A stretch of DNA of 64,000 nt from Mycolicibacterium rufum. Lineage in GTDB: Bacteria > Actinomycetota > Actinomycetes > Mycobacteriales > Mycobacteriaceae. Below the pieces are notes generated by a model. That model had not been told where the DNA came from. It did no database searches and worked only from the letters and a program-made list of their open reading frames with translations. The stretch spans positions 62,001 to 126,000 of the forward strand of contig NZ_CP092428.2 in assembly GCF_022374875.2 (NCBI RefSeq), written 5' to 3'. Positions within the stretch are counted from its first letter, which is position 1; every line of letters begins with the position of its first letter. This document shows, in pieces, positions 1 through 8,311 of this stretch. The position numbers and the translations under genes are program-made.

Positions 1-2
1 CA

Positions 3-566
3 TCGGCCTCGCCCAGCGCTGCCAGCAGCGACGCTACCCATAACGACGCTGATGTGACGTTCGCCCAAGGCATGATTCCTCATCACCAGCAGGCGATCGA
101 GATGAGCGACATGCTTCTCGGCAAGCAGAGCATCGATCCCGAGGTCATCTCACTCGCTGACGAGATCAAGAATGCTCAAGGCCCCGAGATCGAGCAGATG
201 CAGGGTTGGCTCCAGGAGTGGGGGGCGTCGTCCTCGCCTGCACCTGCGACCAGCACCGCTATGCCTGGCCACGACATGCCTGCTCACCAGATGCCCGGCC
301 GCGACATGGGCAAGATGCCTGGTATGGGCGGCAGCGGTCACGGCATGATGTCGGAAGCCGACATGGCTGCGCTGCAGAACGCGCAGGGCGCGGAGGCGAG
401 CCGACTTTTCTTAACGCAGATGATCGCCCATCACAAGGGCGCAATCATGATGGCGCAGCAGGAGATCGACAACGGCCAGTTCCCCGCGGCGGTGGAGATG
501 GCGCGCAACATCGTGTCCTCTCAGCAAGCGGAGATCGACACGATGCAGGGCATGCTGGACAAGTAG
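3..566 (+). CDS. DUF305 family protein, 5' truncated by window edge
   Basis: The reading frame is open from the left edge, so the N-terminus (normally an export signal or lipobox) lies outside the window. The visible part has two DUF305 repeats. The first contains GMIPHHQQAIEMSDM and the second MIAHHKGAIMMAQQEI, separated by a Met/His-rich linker with repeated PGHDMP-like units. DUF305 proteins are secreted or lipid-anchored and often lie beside copper or silver resistance genes; the His/Met content fits metal binding, but the function is inferred. It converges on the kinase gene that follows, with only about 20 bases between the stops. The internal GTG at position 54 is not the true start. 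Confidence 0.85.
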   Translation, partial: SASPSAASSDATHNDADVTFAQGMIPHHQQAIEMSDMLLGKQSIDPEVISLADEIKNAQGPEIEQMQGWLQEWGASSSPAPATSTAMPGHDMPAHQMPGRDMGKMPGMGGSGHGMMSEADMAALQNAQGAEASRLFLTQMIAHHKGAIMMAQQEIDNGQFPAAVEMARNIVSSQQAEIDTMQGMLDK

Positions 567-586
567 CGAGTTGCGGCGCCTGCCGG

Positions 587-1771
587 TCAGATTCGCGCTG
601 AGTCAGCCGTGACAGGGGTTTGCTCGGTGCGCTCCGGGGTGATCGGCATGGCGAGGGTGAATGTTGCGCCGCCGCCGGGGCCCGCGCTCGCTACGGAGAT
701 GGCTCCGCCGTGGGCCTCGACCAGCGCTTTGGCGATGGCGAGCCCTAAACCGGCGCCGCCGTGCTCGCGGTCGCGGGCGGAGTCTGCCCGATAGAACCGC
801 TCGAACACCCGGTTGACGTGCTCGGCGGCAATCCCTTCACCGGTGTCGGCGACGGCGATCCTCAACCGGTCGCCGTCGCGGACACAGTTGACTTCGACCG
901 AGCCGCCGGAAGGCGTGTGCCGCAACGCATTTTCCAGCAGATTGCCCAGGACTTGGGAGAGTCGTTGCTCGTCGGCCCACAACGGCGGTAGCGCCTTCTG
1001 GAGGCGTACGCGTAGTGCGACTCCCTTGTTGTCGTAGCGTTCCTGCGCCGCGGCGACGCATCGGTGTGTCAAGCGGTCGACGTCAATGTTGGCGTACGAC
1101 ATGGAAACTGAACTTTCCTCGGCCTTGGCCAAGGCGGCGACGTCATTGGAGAATCGCACCAGCCGGCGGGTTTGGTCACGCAGCATGGTTGCCGTCTGCG
1201 GCGTCAAAGTGCGCACCCCGTCTTCGAGTGCCTCAATATAGGCCTCTAGCACCGCGACCGGTGTGCGGATCTCGTGCGCCAAGTCTCCAAAGAGCTGCTG
1301 TCTTGTCGAATCCACGGTTTGGAGCCGGGAAGCCATCTGGTTGAAGGCAGTGGAGAGTGCGTCGAAATCGTCGCCGAGGCGCGGCGATGACACGCGGACA
1401 TCGTAATTCCCTTGAGCGACATCGGTGGCAGCGGAGGCAACCTCGGTGACGGACCGTTGGAGCCGTCGACTGACGTAGAAGCTGACGGCAAGCGCAGCCA
1501 GTGCCGACACTGCCAGGGCGCCCCCGATGGACATCACCGTCGCGTAGCCGTAGGCCTCCTCGGCGTGGACTTCCTCTGGCGAGTTCATCGGCACCCCCGC
1601 GCGGTGAAGATGCTCGCGAAACAGCGGAGGTCCGACGACGGCGGCCACCACCGCGGTCGTCACGGCCCCGGCTGCCAGCACAATCGCTTGGGCCGCCAGC
1701 AGCCGCAAGCCGATACCAGGACGGCCCCTCCGTCGACGTCGGCGAGCTGTGGACGCAGGCGGGGGAGTCAC
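587..1771 (-). CDS. HAMP-domain sensor histidine kinase
   Basis: 394-residue membrane sensor kinase. There are two membrane segments (about residues 20-50 and 78-100) with a short extracytoplasmic loop, then HAMP (about 100-152), a HisKA domain with phospho-accepting His166 in DLAHEIRTP, and an ATPase domain with N box NLLENALRH (277-285), G1 DTGEGI and G2 GGAGLGLAI. It should autophosphorylate and pass phosphate to the response regulator just upstream, whose stop overlaps this ATG (ATGA), so the two are probably translationally coupled. The extracytoplasmic loop is short, as in metal- or envelope-sensing kinases; the DUF305 neighbour suggests a metal signal, but this is inference. Confidence 0.93.
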   Translation of the reverse strand: MTPPPASTARRRRRRGRPGIGLRLLAAQAIVLAAGAVTTAVVAAVVGPPLFREHLHRAGVPMNSPEEVHAEEAYGYATVMSIGGALAVSALAALAVSFYVSRRLQRSVTEVASAATDVAQGNYDVRVSSPRLGDDFDALSTAFNQMASRLQTVDSTRQQLFGDLAHEIRTPVAVLEAYIEALEDGVRTLTPQTATMLRDQTRRLVRFSNDVAALAKAEESSVSMSYANIDVDRLTHRCVAAAQERYDNKGVALRVRLQKALPPLWADEQRLSQVLGNLLENALRHTPSGGSVEVNCVRDGDRLRIAVADTGEGIAAEHVNRVFERFYRADSARDREHGGAGLGLAIAKALVEAHGGAISVASAGPGGGATFTLAMPITPERTEQTPVTADSARI

Positions 1772-2523
1772 TGTCCGGTCCCCATCCGATATCCCACACC
1801 TCGCACCGTGGCGATGTAGCGCGGGCGTGCGGCATCATCGCCGAGTTTGCGCCGCAAGTGCCCGATGTGGACGTCGACGAGGTGCTCGTTGCCGACCCAG
1901 GGCCCGTCGCGAACAATTTCGAGAAGTTGACGCCGACTCAGCACAATGCCCGGCCGGCCTGAGAGCGCTTCGAGGATGTCGAACTCTGTGCGGGTCAACA
2001 AGATCTGTTCATCGTCGATGCCAACCTCACGGGCGGCGACGTCGACACTCAGCGCACCGAACCGACGCGGTGGTGCCACCTCACGTTCGGCGGTTGCGGT
2101 GGCCGATTGCAGGACGCGGGGCCGCCGCAGCATGGCCCGCACGCGCGCCACAAGCTCGCGCGGGCTGAAGGGTTTGGTGATGTAGTCGTCGGCGCCGACA
2201 GTGAGACCGAGGACTGTATCGAGTTCGGTATCACGAGCGGTGAGCATGACGACGTAGGCGTCGGAAAACGTGCGCAACTGTCTGCAGACTTCCAGTCCAT
2301 CAATGCCGGGCAGGCCAAGGTCGAGAATGACGACATCGGGATCGAAGTCGCGCGCGACAGCGATAGCGTCGACACCGTTTCCGGCCACCACGGCCTCGAA
2401 CTGATCGCGTTCCAGATAGCTAGCCACCACTTCGGCCAGCGGCAGTTCGTCGTCGACGACCAGCGCGCGGTATCCCTTCGCCTGCTCAGGCGATCTACCC
2501 GGGTGGTGCTCCATGCTCCACAT
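1768..2523 (-). CDS. OmpR/PhoB-family response regulator
   Basis: Receiver domain with the acidic pair in LVVDDE, phospho-Asp in VILDLGLPG (about residue 68 from the chosen start) and Lys in ITKPF, followed by a winged-helix DNA-binding domain ending in HIGHLRRKLG and RYIATVRGVGYR. The open frame reaches further upstream to 2811, but that extension is Arg-rich and unlike the family, so the ATG at 2523 (or 2514, both just before EHHPG) is preferred. It is the first gene of a two-gene operon with the kinase (4-base overlap). Target genes cannot be read from the sequence. Confidence 0.9.
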   Translation of the reverse strand: MWSMEHHPGRSPEQAKGYRALVVDDELPLAEVVASYLERDQFEAVVAGNGVDAIAVARDFDPDVVILDLGLPGIDGLEVCRQLRTFSDAYVVMLTARDTELDTVLGLTVGADDYITKPFSPRELVARVRAMLRRPRVLQSATATAEREVAPPRRFGALSVDVAAREVGIDDEQILLTRTEFDILEALSGRPGIVLSRRQLLEIVRDGPWVGNEHLVDVHIGHLRRKLGDDAARPRYIATVRGVGYRMGTGQ

Positions 2524-2651
2524 GGTGCCCGCCGAAGCGGCCGCGGCGCCGCACGACTGCCGGAACGGCGCAATCTTCAGCAGATCTTTACGAGACTCAT
2601 ACCGATTCCATCCTGCAGCTGAGTGACGCTCACTGTGGAGGAGGGCCTTGC

Positions 2652-2852
2652 ATGCGCTGGCTGATGGACGTCTGCCCGAACAGCCTCGGGTGGCAAACGT
2701 GGCTGATCCTGTGCGCCGTTGTCGTCGTGCTGTGGGCCGCCGCCATCGCCAGCGCGACGGCTCTGTTCCGCGCCGCAGCGCCGCAGCGCCGCAGCGAGCG
2801 GCGTGAGGCATTGGAGGAGCCCGTTCACAGCGGTCACGCTGGGGCGGACTGA
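2652..2852 (+). CDS. Small single-pass membrane protein
   Basis: 66 residues. One hydrophobic helix (about residues 17-44) follows a short N-terminus containing MDVCPNSLGW, and the tail is charged (RRSERREALEE). A strong GGAGGAGG ribosome site at about 2637-2644 supports the ATG at 2652. The gene is divergent from the response regulator and convergent with the ripA-like gene. Short membrane proteins of this layout are common beside mycobacterial metal or envelope regulators, but no function is known to me. Confidence 0.6.
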   Translation: MRWLMDVCPNSLGWQTWLILCAVVVVLWAAAIASATALFRAAAPQRRSERREALEEPVHSGHAGAD

Positions 2853-2872
2853 TGCGTTAACGGTGCAACCGC

Positions 2873-2888
2873 CACAGCGCTCGCTGTG
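2873..2888. terminator. Candidate bidirectional hairpin between convergent genes
   Basis: A 7-base perfect stem (CACAGCG / CGCTGTG) with a 2-base gap lies between the small membrane-protein gene and the oppositely oriented ripA-like gene. There is no T-tract, so only the position and symmetry support it. Confidence 0.35.
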
Positions 2889-2893
2889 AGGTG

Positions 2894-4303
2894 TCAGTAC
2901 TCGATCAAGCGCGTGACGTAGGGTGTCATGCCGGAGGTGCGCACGGGGGAAATCTTGACGACGGACCCGGTGTAGGGAGCTTCGAGCATCATGCCGTCAC
3001 CGAGATACATGGACTCGTGCTGGCTGGCGTTGGGGCCGTAGAAGATTAGATCACCACGTCGCATCTGCGATGACGGAACTTTGCGGCCGGCGTTGTACTG
3101 CGATCCGGAATAGTGGTCGAGCTTGATGCCGACGCCGGCGAAGGCGTACAGCATGAGCCCGGAACAGTCGAAGCCGACGGTGTTGGCTCCCTGATCGATG
3201 CCCCGAGAGGGACCGTTGGCGTTGCCGCCGCCCCACGAGTAGGGAACTCCCAGTTGTGACATGGCGCGTCGGATCACGAACTCAGAGGCCTGCCGGCCGT
3301 TCAGGCTGGGGATGCGTCCATTGGTGATGCCGGGATCTGCGGCGGCGGCCGCCGGGGAGAGAATGCCCAGTTTGGTAAGGAACTTTCGGCCCATGTCGGC
3401 AGTCAGCTGCACCGAGGTCGCCATGATCTTGAGGATCGCGTTGATGATGGCTACCGGGTCGCCGGCCACATTGGCGCTGGGCACCATCGGCAGCGTGGTG
3501 TCCCAGAGGCCGGCGCCAGAATTGTCGGCCGGCAAAGAGTCACTTCGGTCCCACTGGTCGCCGGGTGCCTGCGCGGCGCCGGGTTGAGGAACCGTGGGCG
3601 CAGTCGCGGTCCCTGCTACCGGCGGGATGGCACCGAGTCGGGCTTGCGCCGAGTCACGTTCGGCGGCAAGCCTATTAATTTCGTCCTGCCGTGCCGCGAA
3701 GGTCTGCTGCGCCTCCTGAAGGGCGGTGACCGCGTCGTCCTGGCGGCGCTGCGCCTCGGCGGCGGCGCCCTCAGCGCGCGCCCGGACAGCCGTCGCGGTT
3801 GAGAGCTTGTTGGCGTGATCGGTCTGCCTGCGCACGAGGTCATCCCTGACCTTCTGGAAGCTGATGATCAGGCTCTGTTGCGTCGAGGCTCCAGCAAGGA
3901 TTTCCTCCGGCCCATTTGCCAGTGGCAGCGCACCCGACGGCCCGTTCATATACATCGATGCGGCGAACTGATCGAAGCGTTGTTGCGCGGCGTCGATCGC
4001 CACCTGACTGTCGGCGAGCCCCTGCTCACTGGCGGCAACCTCACGCTGCGCGTCCGCGAGAATGTCGCGAGCAGCAGCAATCTCGACGAGGGCCCTGTTG
4101 ACGCCCTCTTGCTTGATCTGGATATCGGCACCGACATCGGCTACCCGCTGATTCGCCTCGGCGACAGCCGCAACCAGGGACGGAATGTCCTTGCTGTCGC
4201 CGTCAGGTGCGCCGTCATGTTCGGCAGCCGCGATACCTGAAGGGCTGAGCATCAGCGTCGACATCAGTGCGCAGAGAGTGAGAAGTGAAGTGAGGCAACG
4301 CAT
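2894..4303 (-). CDS. ripA: RipA-like NlpC/P60 peptidoglycan endopeptidase
   Basis: 469 residues, close to M. tuberculosis RipA (472). There is a signal peptide (residues 1-27), a long coiled-coil N-terminal domain (about 40-230, many Ala/Gln/Glu), a Pro/Ala/Asp linker, and a C-terminal NlpC/P60 domain. Catalytic residues are visible: Cys380 in FDCSG, His429 in SQHESMYLG and Glu441, each three less than the RipA triad. The family cleaves the D-Glu/meso-DAP bond of peptidoglycan stem peptides outside the membrane during division. In M. tuberculosis ripA and ripB are adjacent; here the ripB-like gene is 2.7 kb away, with a BlaI/M56 pair and a regulator between. A CCTACT...AGTAGG inverted repeat lies upstream. 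Confidence 0.9.
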   Translation of the reverse strand: MRCLTSLLTLCALMSTLMLSPSGIAAAEHDGAPDGDSKDIPSLVAAVAEANQRVADVGADIQIKQEGVNRALVEIAAARDILADAQREVAASEQGLADSQVAIDAAQQRFDQFAASMYMNGPSGALPLANGPEEILAGASTQQSLIISFQKVRDDLVRRQTDHANKLSTATAVRARAEGAAAEAQRRQDDAVTALQEAQQTFAARQDEINRLAAERDSAQARLGAIPPVAGTATAPTVPQPGAAQAPGDQWDRSDSLPADNSGAGLWDTTLPMVPSANVAGDPVAIINAILKIMATSVQLTADMGRKFLTKLGILSPAAAAADPGITNGRIPSLNGRQASEFVIRRAMSQLGVPYSWGGGNANGPSRGIDQGANTVGFDCSGLMLYAFAGVGIKLDHYSGSQYNAGRKVPSSQMRRGDLIFYGPNASQHESMYLGDGMMLEAPYTGSVVKISPVRTSGMTPYVTRLIEY

Positions 4304-4734
4304 CGGATCTCCTCACTTGGGTTGAGCGTCGTCGGGCCACCGAGCGAGGGACAGCGCACGGCATTCTCGGATCGGACCTACTGCCCAGCAAAGTACGGAG
4401 CACGATAGTAGGCAGTTGAAACGTACATCACTTGCGCACCAGGGAAACGCCTGTCACAGTCTCAAGTCGGTAACGACTCTGCAAGGCTCCGTGCACAACC
4501 CGCAGGCGGCCCCTCAATCATCGTCTGTCAGCGCTGCGGCGAAGCTGATGCCCAGTTGACAGCTCCCGTGCGTGATCGGCTCCGCCCGCACGGCGGCGTG
4601 GAATGCACTGACGAGGCCATGAACGCCGGGTGCGGCGAATCGGAACTTTCGAGGTCGGGCGCTACATTGGGGGTCTGGTAGGGGTCGATGGGCAAAGCAC
4701 TCCAGCTCGTCGTGGACAGCAGGAGTGGCGCGGA
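4304..4734. other. Divergent intergenic region, ripA-like / blaI-like
   Basis: About 430 bases without a convincing gene. It must hold the promoters of the leftward ripA-like gene and the rightward blaI-like gene. A CCTACT/AGTAGG inverted repeat (4377-4412) is the only clear symmetry; CTAC and GTAG half-sites occur again near 4660-4680, close to the blaI start. Confidence 0.5.
4377..4412. promoter_or_regulatory. Possible BlaI-type operator upstream of ripA-like gene
   Basis: 6-base perfect inverted repeat CCTACT...AGTAGG with a 24-base spacer, about 75 bases upstream of the ripA-like start. The arms resemble the CTAC/GTAG arms of better palindromes at 6151, 7882 and 32528. The wide spacer makes this the weakest member. 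Confidence 0.3.
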
Positions 4735-5094
4735 ATGGAACAGCGAGGGTTCGGCGACCCCAACGCAGTAGTCATGGATTGCGTGTGGGATTGCGCGGGG
4801 CCCATCACAGTGGGCGACGGCTTCGACGAGATCTCCCGGAAGCGCCAGTCCTGCACCAGTGTGATGCCGACGATGGACAACCTGTACCGCGAGGGTCGGC
4901 TGAGGACTCAGCGCCGTGGGAAAGGCTATATATACCCGGCATCGATGGGCCACGAGGGGTGTTCAGCGCGGTTGATGCGGGCTGCTGTCGACTGCGCCGG
5001 TGATACCAGTGCGGTGTTGGGCTTCGTGGTCGATCAGATGAGCGCGGAGCAGTGGGCGCAACTGAAGGCGGCTACGTGTAGGGGGCGACGATGA
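4735..5094 (+). CDS. blaI: BlaI/MecI-family repressor, cysteine-rich
   Basis: 119 residues from the ATG at 4735, which has an AGGAG-type site about 10 bases upstream; the longer frame from 4630 adds sequence unlike the family. The winged-helix pattern is clear (AVVMDCVWD, SVMPTMDNLYREGRL, GKGYIYPA), followed by the dimerisation helix SARLMRAAVD and SAEQWAQLKAA. BlaI dimers repress target genes until a membrane M56 protease signals cleavage, and that protease gene follows with an ATGA overlap. Odd point: six cysteines (16, 20, 40, 76, 87, 115), including a C-x3-C in the first DNA-binding helix, which is unusual and could allow metal or thiol sensing (inference). Confidence 0.88.
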   Translation: MEQRGFGDPNAVVMDCVWDCAGPITVGDGFDEISRKRQSCTSVMPTMDNLYREGRLRTQRRGKGYIYPASMGHEGCSARLMRAAVDCAGDTSAVLGFVVDQMSAEQWAQLKAATCRGRR

Positions 5095-6014
5095 TGACTA
5101 CGGCGCTGTGGCTGCTGCTCTACGGGGGTGCGCTTGCGTGGTTGGCTCCTCCGGTTCTGCGGCGGATGACCGGCCAGGGAATCAGCCCTCACATGGGAGT
5201 CGCCGCATGGCTAATCACGGTCGCCGCAACCCTGGCGGCTTGGCTGGTCGCGGTCTCGATGGTCATCGGCGCAACGGCGGACAGTATTCGCACCGGCGCG
5301 GTGGTGACGCTGTGTCTTGAACTGTTCGGATTTTCCGAACACACACCGATGGCGGGCAGGATCGGATCTGTTGCCCTCATCGGTATGGGGACCCTGACGT
5401 TGGGGTTCGGAGGACTCCGGATGAGCCGTAGCCTGTCCCGCCTACGCGCGCGGAGTCACGAGCACGCACATGCCGCGCGGATCATTGGCCGGCCCACCGG
5501 TCACCCCAACGTGGTCGTCGTGGACGCCGACCGGCCCGCCGCCTATTGTGTGGGCGGCCGCCTGAACACCATTATCGTCACCTCCGCGGCCATCAAGACG
5601 TTGAACCGGTCGCAACTGAAAGCGGTTCTGGCACACGAAAATGCCCACATCTCGGGGCGCCACCACCACATCCTCATGGGGCTGCGTGCCCTCGCCGTCA
5701 CTTTGCCCCGCCTGCCACTTTTCGCTACGGCACGCCATTCTGTGGCAGAACTGCTGGAGATGTGCGCCGACGATACCGCCGCGCGGCGCGTCGGCACTCG
5801 CCCTCTGCTTGCCGGGCTGATTGCTCTGGCCGGACATCAACCTCCTGTGCACGAAGGCCTCGCCGCAGCGGGAACGGCGGTCGTCGCTCGAGCGGAACGA
5901 TTGGTCACCCCCACGCGCCGCCATGTGCGATGGCGCCACCGTATCTGCTTAGCTGCCGCGATCATCGCCATGCTTGCGACACCAGCTCTCATCCAGCTGC
6001 TCTGCCACCACTGA
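5091..6014 (+). CDS. M56-family membrane metallopeptidase (BlaR1-like)
   Basis: 307 residues with N-terminal membrane helices (about 4-20, 36-60, 92-108), a cytoplasmic zinc protease domain with His182-Glu-x-x-His186 in LAHENAHISG, a downstream acidic segment ELLEMCADD for the third zinc ligand, and a final helix (about 283-302). The penicillin-binding sensor domain of staphylococcal BlaR1 is absent, as in other actinobacterial members. It is probably the protease that inactivates the BlaI-like repressor encoded just upstream (4-base overlap). The signal it senses is unknown. Confidence 0.88.
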   Translation: MMTTALWLLLYGGALAWLAPPVLRRMTGQGISPHMGVAAWLITVAATLAAWLVAVSMVIGATADSIRTGAVVTLCLELFGFSEHTPMAGRIGSVALIGMGTLTLGFGGLRMSRSLSRLRARSHEHAHAARIIGRPTGHPNVVVVDADRPAAYCVGGRLNTIIVTSAAIKTLNRSQLKAVLAHENAHISGRHHHILMGLRALAVTLPRLPLFATARHSVAELLEMCADDTAARRVGTRPLLAGLIALAGHQPPVHEGLAAAGTAVVARAERLVTPTRRHVRWRHRICLAAAIIAMLATPALIQLLCHH

Positions 6015-6150
6015 GGACCTGACGACAGCCGGCACGATTGCGGCGGCGAAGACATCGACGCGGTCGACTGAAACCCAAATAGCCGACATCGGATGTCGCG
6101 AGAACACGCGCTGAAAGCGGATAGTCGACGACATACGGGACGCCCGGGCT

Positions 6151-6179
6151 GTGATCTACGTAGTAACAACGTAGATCAC
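6151..6179. promoter_or_regulatory. Perfect palindrome, candidate BlaI-type operator
   Basis: 10-base arms GTGATCTACG / CGTAGATCAC are perfectly inverted around a 9-base A/T-rich centre. It lies 137 bases after the M56 gene and about 145 bases before the regulator at 6296. The inner CTACG/CGTAG is shared with the palindrome upstream of the ripB-like gene, suggesting one DNA-binding protein acts at both. Confidence 0.65.
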
Positions 6180-6295
6180 GATATGCTGGTTGTCAGAACC
6201 CGCGTACGCAATCCAGTACCCGCGATGCGCGACGTCGACAGGAGGCTGCCACGACCATCGAGTCACACCTCGGACTGGGTAGTGCCGCATCTCCG

Positions 6296-6970
6296 GTGGC
6301 GGCCGCCGGCCGCATCCGCGTTCTGCTCGTTGAGCCGCGACGCATCTACGCCGACATGCTGGCCCACCGTATGCACGCCGGAGATTTCGCCGTTACGGTC
6401 GCATGCTCGGAAACCGCAGCACTCACCGCTTTGCGTGTCGTTGACCCCGACGTGGTAGTGGTCTGCGTAGGGCCAACGGACCAGGGTGCTGCTGTCCTTG
6501 ACCGTGTTCGTCAGGTGGCACACGGTGGCGTAGTCGCGCTTACTGATGCAGAGATGGCGCCGCTGGTGTCACGTGTCGCAGTGGTGGCGATCGGCGACTC
6601 GGAGATGCTGAGTACACGAATTAGACGCGCGCTCAGGCACATCGGCGTGTGCGGTGCGGCCGGCGATACGCAGCGACGGCAGATCGACGACCTCGTGGTC
6701 GATGTGGCGGCTCGGCGGGTGTACCAGCGAGGAAATGTTGTACAGCTCACTCGGACAGAGTTCGCGATCCTGCGGGCACTATCGGACAATCCGGGCGAAC
6801 CCGTGACGTGCCGGCGACTCCAGGAGAGTCTCTGGGGAGCCTCGCATCCCGGCGGTCGGGCTGCTCTGGGGGTGCATGTCGGCAATCTCCGTCGCAAGCT
6901 CGGGGACGACCCCACCTGCCCGCGCTACGTCCGCACTGTCCGCGGCATCGGCTACTGTCTCGTCGGTTGA
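6296..6970 (+). CDS. OmpR-type winged-helix regulator with degenerate receiver domain
   Basis: 224 residues. The N-terminal half has a receiver-like fold (RVLLVEPRR, then DVVVVCVGP), but the phospho-accepting Asp is replaced by Cys57 and the acidic pair reads EP, so classical phosphorylation is unlikely. The C-terminal winged helix is complete (QLTRTEFAILRAL, HVGNLRRKLGDD, RYVRTVRGIGYCL). No kinase gene is adjacent. Start is uncertain: GTG 6296 lacks a good ribosome site, whereas a strong AGGAGG at about 6239-6244 points to an in-frame ACG at 6251 or a CTG at 6275. A long palindrome upstream suggests BlaI-type control. Confidence 0.75.
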   Translation: MAAAGRIRVLLVEPRRIYADMLAHRMHAGDFAVTVACSETAALTALRVVDPDVVVVCVGPTDQGAAVLDRVRQVAHGGVVALTDAEMAPLVSRVAVVAIGDSEMLSTRIRRALRHIGVCGAAGDTQRRQIDDLVVDVAARRVYQRGNVVQLTRTEFAILRALSDNPGEPVTCRRLQESLWGASHPGGRAALGVHVGNLRRKLGDDPTCPRYVRTVRGIGYCLVG

Positions 6971-7025
6971 TTCGGTCACCCGCTGAGGTGAATGGCTCTG
7001 CGGGCGTGCTAATTGGGCCTCGCGG

Positions 7026-7796
7026 TCAGCTCTCGATAATCCGGACGACGTAGGGTGTCATGCCCCCTGTTCGCACTGGGGAGACCTTGATCGGGACGCC
7101 GGTCTGCTGTGCCTCAATCATTTGACCGCCGCCCAGGTAGATAGCTTCGTGCTGACTCCCGCCCGGCCCCCAGAACAGCAAGTCGCCCCGCTTCGCTTGG
7201 GAGGGCGGCACCTTTCGGCCGGCGTCGTACTGGTCACCGGACCATCGCGGGAGCAGAACACCGACGCCGGCGAACGCGAACCGTGTCAGGCCTGAACAGT
7301 CAAAGCCCACGGTGCCTGCTCCCTGGTCGACGCCGCGGCTTGGACCGGTGAGGCTTCCGCCACCCCACGAGTAGGGAACACCGATTTGCGTTCCCGCCCT
7401 GCGAATCACGTACTCGATCGCTTGCGCACCATTGACCCGATTTCCGCGCACGCTCGTCGACGGATCCGCGGCGGGGCTGACGATTCCCAGGCTGCTGAGG
7501 AAGCTGCGACCCATATTCATGGCCGTCTGCGTCGCCATGGCCGTTGCCTGCAGCGATGCGTTCGCGATGGCAACCGGATCGCCGGGAGCGCCCGCGCTCG
7601 GTATCTTCGGAAGTAATGGGTCCCACGGCCCGGCGGCAGGTTGGGCCGACGCGACCGGTGCGCACGCGAGGAAAAGCAAGACGACGATAGCGATCACACC
7701 GGGGAGCCGTCGAACGCGTCCCGCAACAAGGATTGCCGGGTCGCAGCGGTCAGTGCTAGCAATTGCCGCACCCTTGCTCCGGACGTGTAATCCCAT
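7026..7796 (-). CDS. ripB: RipB-like NlpC/P60 peptidoglycan endopeptidase
   Basis: 256 residues from the ATG at 7796, chosen for its GAGGAGA ribosome site. A signal sequence with a hydrophobic stretch ends at VASAQPA, a short linker follows, then an NlpC/P60 domain with Cys167 in FDCSG, His216 in SQHEAIYLG and Glu228 in MIEA. It lacks the coiled coil of RipA, as RipB does. A segment before the catalytic domain (PSAGAPGDPVAI) resembles the matching part of the ripA-like protein, so the two share a common module. Likely role: stem-peptide hydrolysis outside the membrane. A TACGTAG palindrome lies about 85 bases upstream. Confidence 0.88.
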   Translation of the reverse strand: MGLHVRSKGAAIASTDRCDPAILVAGRVRRLPGVIAIVVLLFLACAPVASAQPAAGPWDPLLPKIPSAGAPGDPVAIANASLQATAMATQTAMNMGRSFLSSLGIVSPAADPSTSVRGNRVNGAQAIEYVIRRAGTQIGVPYSWGGGSLTGPSRGVDQGAGTVGFDCSGLTRFAFAGVGVLLPRWSGDQYDAGRKVPPSQAKRGDLLFWGPGGSQHEAIYLGGGQMIEAQQTGVPIKVSPVRTGGMTPYVVRIIES

Positions 7797-7881
7797 GTCT
7801 TCTCCTCGGTGCGCCCGGCGGTGAGTTACTTCACGCACCAATAGCGGGGCTGATCGCATACGTAGGGCGCAGCACCAAAAA

Positions 7882-7898
7882 TACGTAGCTCCTACGTA
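7882..7898. promoter_or_regulatory. Perfect palindrome upstream of ripB-like gene
   Basis: TACGTAG and CTACGTA are perfectly inverted around CTC. Its arms share CTACG/CGTAG with the 6151-6179 palindrome, so it is a candidate operator of the nearby BlaI-like protein. Confidence 0.6.
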
Positions 7899-8311
7899 GA
7901 AAAGCGTAACTCACAAAAGCCCCACCAGTAACACCAGCCACATAATTACAGTGGTGAAATTCGCTGCGGCCGTTCGCTTCGAATGCGGCAAGTATGGACT
8001 TAAACCCGTTTCACGGTCGGGAAGACGCGCGTGAATGGTGCGCGGACTCAAATGTGCGAGCTTCTCGGCAACGAGCTCTATAGGCCGTCGTCGGGCGTCA
8101 GCAACAATTCTGCCCCGAGCGGTTATTCGAAGCCTCGTCGGCGGTACGCGCCGCCATCGGTTATCGGGGAGTCGGTGGCTCCAGTCACGCCGGCAACCGC
8201 CCGTACGGCAACGACGTCTCAGAAATGACCTCAAATGCACTGCGGAGTAATGGTTTTCAGATTCGCCGGGCATTGAAGCCATGTCGGCTCGGTGTCAAGA
8301 ACTTCCGATGC
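7899..8311. other. Intergenic region, no convincing gene
   Basis: About 410 bases between the ripB-like gene and the L,D-transpeptidase gene. A minus-strand open frame (7911-8282, 123 codons) is Arg-rich, has no clear ribosome site and matches no family I recognise. Its segment RLRITARGRIV and hydrophobic end could be a decayed remnant. Confidence 0.35.

Noticed and set aside
206..601. 131-codon plus-strand frame overlapping DUF305
   Set aside because: Shadow of the DUF305 frame; composition is Arg/His-rich with no family match.
2524..2811. N-terminal extension of the response regulator
   Set aside because: Arg-rich sequence unlike receiver proteins, and it overlaps the divergent small gene and promoter.
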